Positions 60,694 to 64,000 of a DNA stretch of 64,000 nt are shown piece after piece (positions within the stretch are counted from its first letter, which is position 1; every line of letters begins with the position of its first letter). The stretch is from Tragulus kanchil (taxonomy: Eukaryota; Chordata; Mammalia; Artiodactyla; Tragulidae). The DNA is taken from NCBI GenBank assembly GCA_022376925.1, contig JAIOJX010000025.1, positions 144,233,301 to 144,297,300 of the forward strand, written 5' to 3'. A program made the position numbers and the translations under genes. The notes beneath the pieces are model-generated. The model saw only the letters and a program-made list of their open reading frames with translations, had not been told where the DNA came from and did no database searches.

Positions 60694-62474
60694 CTTCAAT
60701 GCAAGAGCCACAGGGATTCCTGTGTGGGAATGATGCCCTGGGGAAGGAAATAACCCACTCCAGCATTCTTGCCTGGAAAATCCCACGGACAGAGGAATCT
60801 GGTGAGCTACAGTGCATGGGGTCGTAAAGAGTCAGACATGACTTAGATTAAACCACCACCACCAATTTTAAGTCATACACCTAAGAAAGGAGAAGCAAAT
60901 AGTGCCCCAGTTGGATTATAGTAAATGAGACGGAAATGGTTTCTCCAGTGCCCATTGATTGGTTTAGAGATTGTAGCGTATTGAGTATAGAGCCACAATT
61001 ATAATGTACTCTATATAAACCTCAATAAATAAATAGTTATAACTTACAGAGAGGCCAAGGTCTCTTCCTAATTAAAACTACCTTATGCTTACTGAAATAT
61101 ATTTTATTTTTCTTCATAGCTCAAGTGTAAAATATCATTCTGGATATTTAATACAGTTTGTTTAGTTCAAAGAGAAAGTTTTCTAAATTTGATGACAAAA
61201 GGAAAGCAGTAACATAAAATAATCTTTGGGAGTTTTGGAAGTAGTTATAAGACAATTTACTACAGTTTATCTGGAAAACACTGATAGTGTTTGAGAATTA
61301 GATTATTGTTCAACTAGATGGCGAGCTTGTACATGTTGGCAGTTACCTATTGTTTATATGGAAACATGCTTTGTAACTGGGTTTCCAATTTTTTGCGAGC
61401 TTGTACATGGTCATGATTTTTACTACTTCCAACTGAAGACTATTAACACGTTACATACTAAATTGTAGAGATTTACATCAAGGCAATGATTGTCTTTATG
61501 ACATGGTCATGATTTATATTATGGAAGACACATGTTTAGAGAGGAGTTCTAACATAATAGCTTTTTTTTCTTATGTTATGAGATTCAGAACATTTGAATC
61601 AACTTTTTGAAATTTTTGAATGAGGCTATACCATGATTGTTTTCTTCGTTCAGGTGAGATAAATTTTTAAAAAGGCAAATTTAGTGATTCCGATATAATG
61701 TAAGAAGATAGTGATAGAATACTGAAGACAGAATGTTTTAATTCACATGAATTTTAAAGTCTAATCCACCTTCAATGCAAGAGCCACAGGGATTCCTGTG
61801 TGGGAATGATGCCCTGGGGAAGGAAATAACCCACTCCAGCATTCTTGCCTGGAAAATCCCACGGACAGAGGAATCTGGTGAGCTACAGTGCATGGGGTCG
61901 TAAAGAGTCAGACATGACTTAGATTAAACCACCACCACCAATTTTAAGTCATACACCTAAGAAAGGAGAAGCAAATAGTGCCCCAGTTGGATTATAGTAA
62001 ATGAGACGGAAATGGTTTCTCCAGTGCCCATTGATTGGTTTAGAGATTGTAGCGTATTGAGTATAGAGCCACAATTATAATGTACTCTATATAAACCTCA
62101 ATAAATAAATAGTTATAACTTACAGAGAGGCCAAGGTCTCTTCCTAATTAAAACTACCTTATGCTTACTGAAATATATTTTATTTTTCTTCATAGCTCAA
62201 GTGTAAAATATCATTCTGGATATTTAATACAGTTTGTTTAGTTCAAAGAGAAAGTTTTCTAAATTTGATGACAAAAGGAAAGCAGTAACATAAAATAATC
62301 TTTGGGAGTTTTGGAAGTAGTTATAAGACAATTTACTACAGTTTATCTGGAAAACACTGATAGTGTTTGAGAATTAGATTATTGTTCAACTAGATGGCGA
62401 GCTTGTACATGTTTGCAGTTACCTATTGTTTATATGGAAACATGCTTGTCTATGTATGTGTAACTGGGTTTCCA
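60359..62474. repeat. Direct duplication block 24 (step 1076 bp)
   Basis: Positions 60359-61388 recur at 61435-62474. The first copy lacks about ten bases near its end (catgctttgtaactggg against catgcttgtctatgtatgtgtaactggg). The filler at 61389-61434 contains recopied pieces such as gcgagcttgtacatg. Includes the Bov-A SINE. Confidence 0.94.
60713..60875 (+). mobile_element. Bov-A type SINE (repeated at 61789-61951)
   Basis: ctggggaaggaaataacccactccagcattcttgcctggaaaatcccacggacagaggaatctggtgagctacagtgcatggggtcgtaaagagtcagacatgacttag follows the Bov-A unit closely, without a clear tRNA head. Ends in accaccaccacc. One of the least diverged Bov elements here. Confidence 0.93.
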
Positions 62475-64000
62475 TAATTTGAACATTAAACAACACCAAA
62501 GCTGTGAGCCTTAAGACTACCAGCAACATAGTCCTTCATGACTGCAGTAGTACGTCCAGTGAGTGCCTGGTGGTATTCGAGTGAATCGTACAAAGAAAGC
62601 AGATCTGCCCCTAGGCTTTTCTTTGTTAACAGCAAAGTAAGAGACCTGGAGTCTGAGAAAACCCTGAAAGCTAAGAGGAAACTGGAAGGCAGGAAATAAT
62701 CTAGTTGATAAGGAGGAGAATTTTAGGTACTTTTCTATGTTCTCTTAGATGCCTATTCTCATAATGCCCCCCTTTCTTCAGATTGCACCTCTGGGACGGC
62801 AAATAGAACCTTCTTGACCAACGAGTAAGACTCATTTTAACAAAATGTGTACCCGAATGACTTGACTGTATCTTCTGACCTGTAATTTTCTGAGATCCCC
62901 TGTCCAATTTGAGGCTCCAGGGAACAGTAAAGAAAGATTCCACAGACTGTTCAGGTGTGAACCTTCTCTGTTTTAATCCCCAACACAGTTATCAGACATC
63001 AAGCACTTGCCTCAGCAAAGCCAGGGATGTGTAGGAAACAGAGTTGCTGAGTTGCTGAGACATATTCTGTAGCAACTGGGGGTTTTGTGAACGAAAGGCA
63101 CCAAAGTCAAGCCCAAGTACTGGTTACACTGAGGGAAATACCATGGAGGTGACTCCTCCGAAGGAAGAGTGAAGGTATCTGGGTTGAGAGAATGATTGCA
63201 TTCCCTTTCCTTTTTTTGTCTTAAAACCATTATTATCCAGGGATCTGCCTAAAATGTGATTTCTGTTAGGTTTAAAATATCATTCTGGATATTTAATACA
63301 GTTTGTTTAGTTCAAAGAGAAAGTTTTCTAAATTTGATGACAAAAGGAAAGCAGTAACATAAAATAATCTTTGGGAGTTTTGGAAGTAGTTATAAGACAA
63401 TTTACTACAGTTTATCTGGAAAACACTGATAGTGTTTGAGAATTAGATTATTGTTCAACTAGATGGCGAGCTTGTACATGTTTGCAGTTACCTATTGTTT
63501 ATATGGAAACATGCTTGTCTATGTATGTGTAACTGGGTTTCCATAATTTGAACATTAAACAACACCAAAGCTGTGAGCCTTAAGACTACCAGCAACATAG
63601 TCCTTCATGACTGCAGTAGTACGTCCAGTGAGTGCCTGGTGGTATTCGAGTGAATCGTACAAAGAAAGCAGATCTGCCCCTAGGCTTTTCTTTGTTAACA
63701 GCAAAGTAAGAGACCTGGAGTCTGAGAAAACCCTGAAAGCTAAGAGGAAACTGGAAGGCAGGAAATAATCTAGTTGATAAGGAGGAGAATTTTAGGTACT
63801 TTTCTATGTTCTCTTAGATGCCTATTCTCATAATGCCCCCCTTTCTTCAGATTGCACCTCTGGGACGGCAAATAGAACCTTCTTGACCAACGAGTAAGAC
63901 TCATTTTAACAAAATGTGTACCCGAATGACTTGACTGTATCTTCTGACCTGTAATTTTCTGAGATCCCCTGTCCAATTTGAGGCTCCAGGGGAACAGTAA
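62203..64000. repeat. Direct duplication block 25 (step 1070 bp), cut by the window end
   Basis: Positions from 62203 recur from 63273; the window ends inside the second copy, equivalent to about 62930. The minus-strand frame 62701-62943 (80 codons) is shortened to 68 in the second copy by one extra G (ccagggg), so it is not a maintained gene. The rest (62475-63272) has no recognised repeat. Confidence 0.93.

Noticed and set aside
416..64000. Paired identical small open frames as tandem gene duplicates
   Set aside because: The pairs follow the 25 duplication blocks whatever the content, frames shift at homopolymer differences, and none has a recognisable domain.
1..64000. CRISPR array, prophage or bacterial operon
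   Set aside because: No short regularly spaced repeats, no dense coding, and clear mammalian SINE and LINE content throughout.

Overview
The window is AT-rich, non-coding mammalian DNA from a ruminant. That placement rests on the interspersed repeats: a 5'-truncated BovB (RTE) LINE, several Bov-tA and Bov-A SINEs, CHR-type tRNA-Glu SINEs, artiodactyl L1 3' ends, mariner MITEs, and old MIR, L2 and L1 fragments. A second, well-preserved tRNA-Glu SINE (called type B here) occurs at six independent loci and looks young. That could mean a lineage with its own SINE burst, but the species cannot be fixed from this window. I found no convincing protein-coding gene, tRNA, rRNA or CRISPR array. Nearly all open frames are chance frames or lie inside SINEs, L1 or BovB. 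The window reads as intron or intergenic DNA.

The dominant structure is 25 successive direct duplications of about 1.05-1.23 kb. Each is a different local sequence copied once, side by side, in the same orientation. The copies are almost identical and differ mainly in homopolymer and microsatellite length. The left edge of many second copies is a garbled version of the true left flank, and some junctions carry short filler, including AnTn runs. Consecutive blocks often overlap, so some stretches occur three times. About 27-28 kb of the 64 kb is redundant. The simplest reading is an assembly fault (neighbouring contigs or read ends joined without merging their overlaps), not biology.

Layout: 1-415 holds an old type-B SINE. 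416-9056 has blocks 1-3 with one Bov-tA. 9012-14781 has blocks 4-5 around the BovB element (11158-12785, with a 13-bp target-site duplication). 14416-18967 has MIR, CHR and type-B SINEs in blocks 6-7. 19336-21551 is block 8. 21552-24044 is mostly single-copy, with a type-B SINE and a mariner MITE. 24045-31183 has L2, MIR, L1, CHR and type-B copies in blocks 9-11. 31572-33828 has a type-B SINE nested in a MIR. 34058-44507 is a chain of overlapping blocks with two L1 3' ends, Bov-tA and microsatellites. 44508-54344 is mostly unique-looking DNA in blocks 18-21, with one weak candidate exon. 54345-56349 is single-copy with a type-B and a Bov-tA SINE. 56350-64000 has blocks 22-25 with a Bov-tA, a Bov-A and a 24-bp AT palindrome.

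No genes act together here. The biologically interesting material is the type-B SINE family, a CHR SINE with a possible 3' transduction, the nested insertions, and a few weak exon-like signals. All repeat names are from recognition of consensus features by eye; no database search was run.
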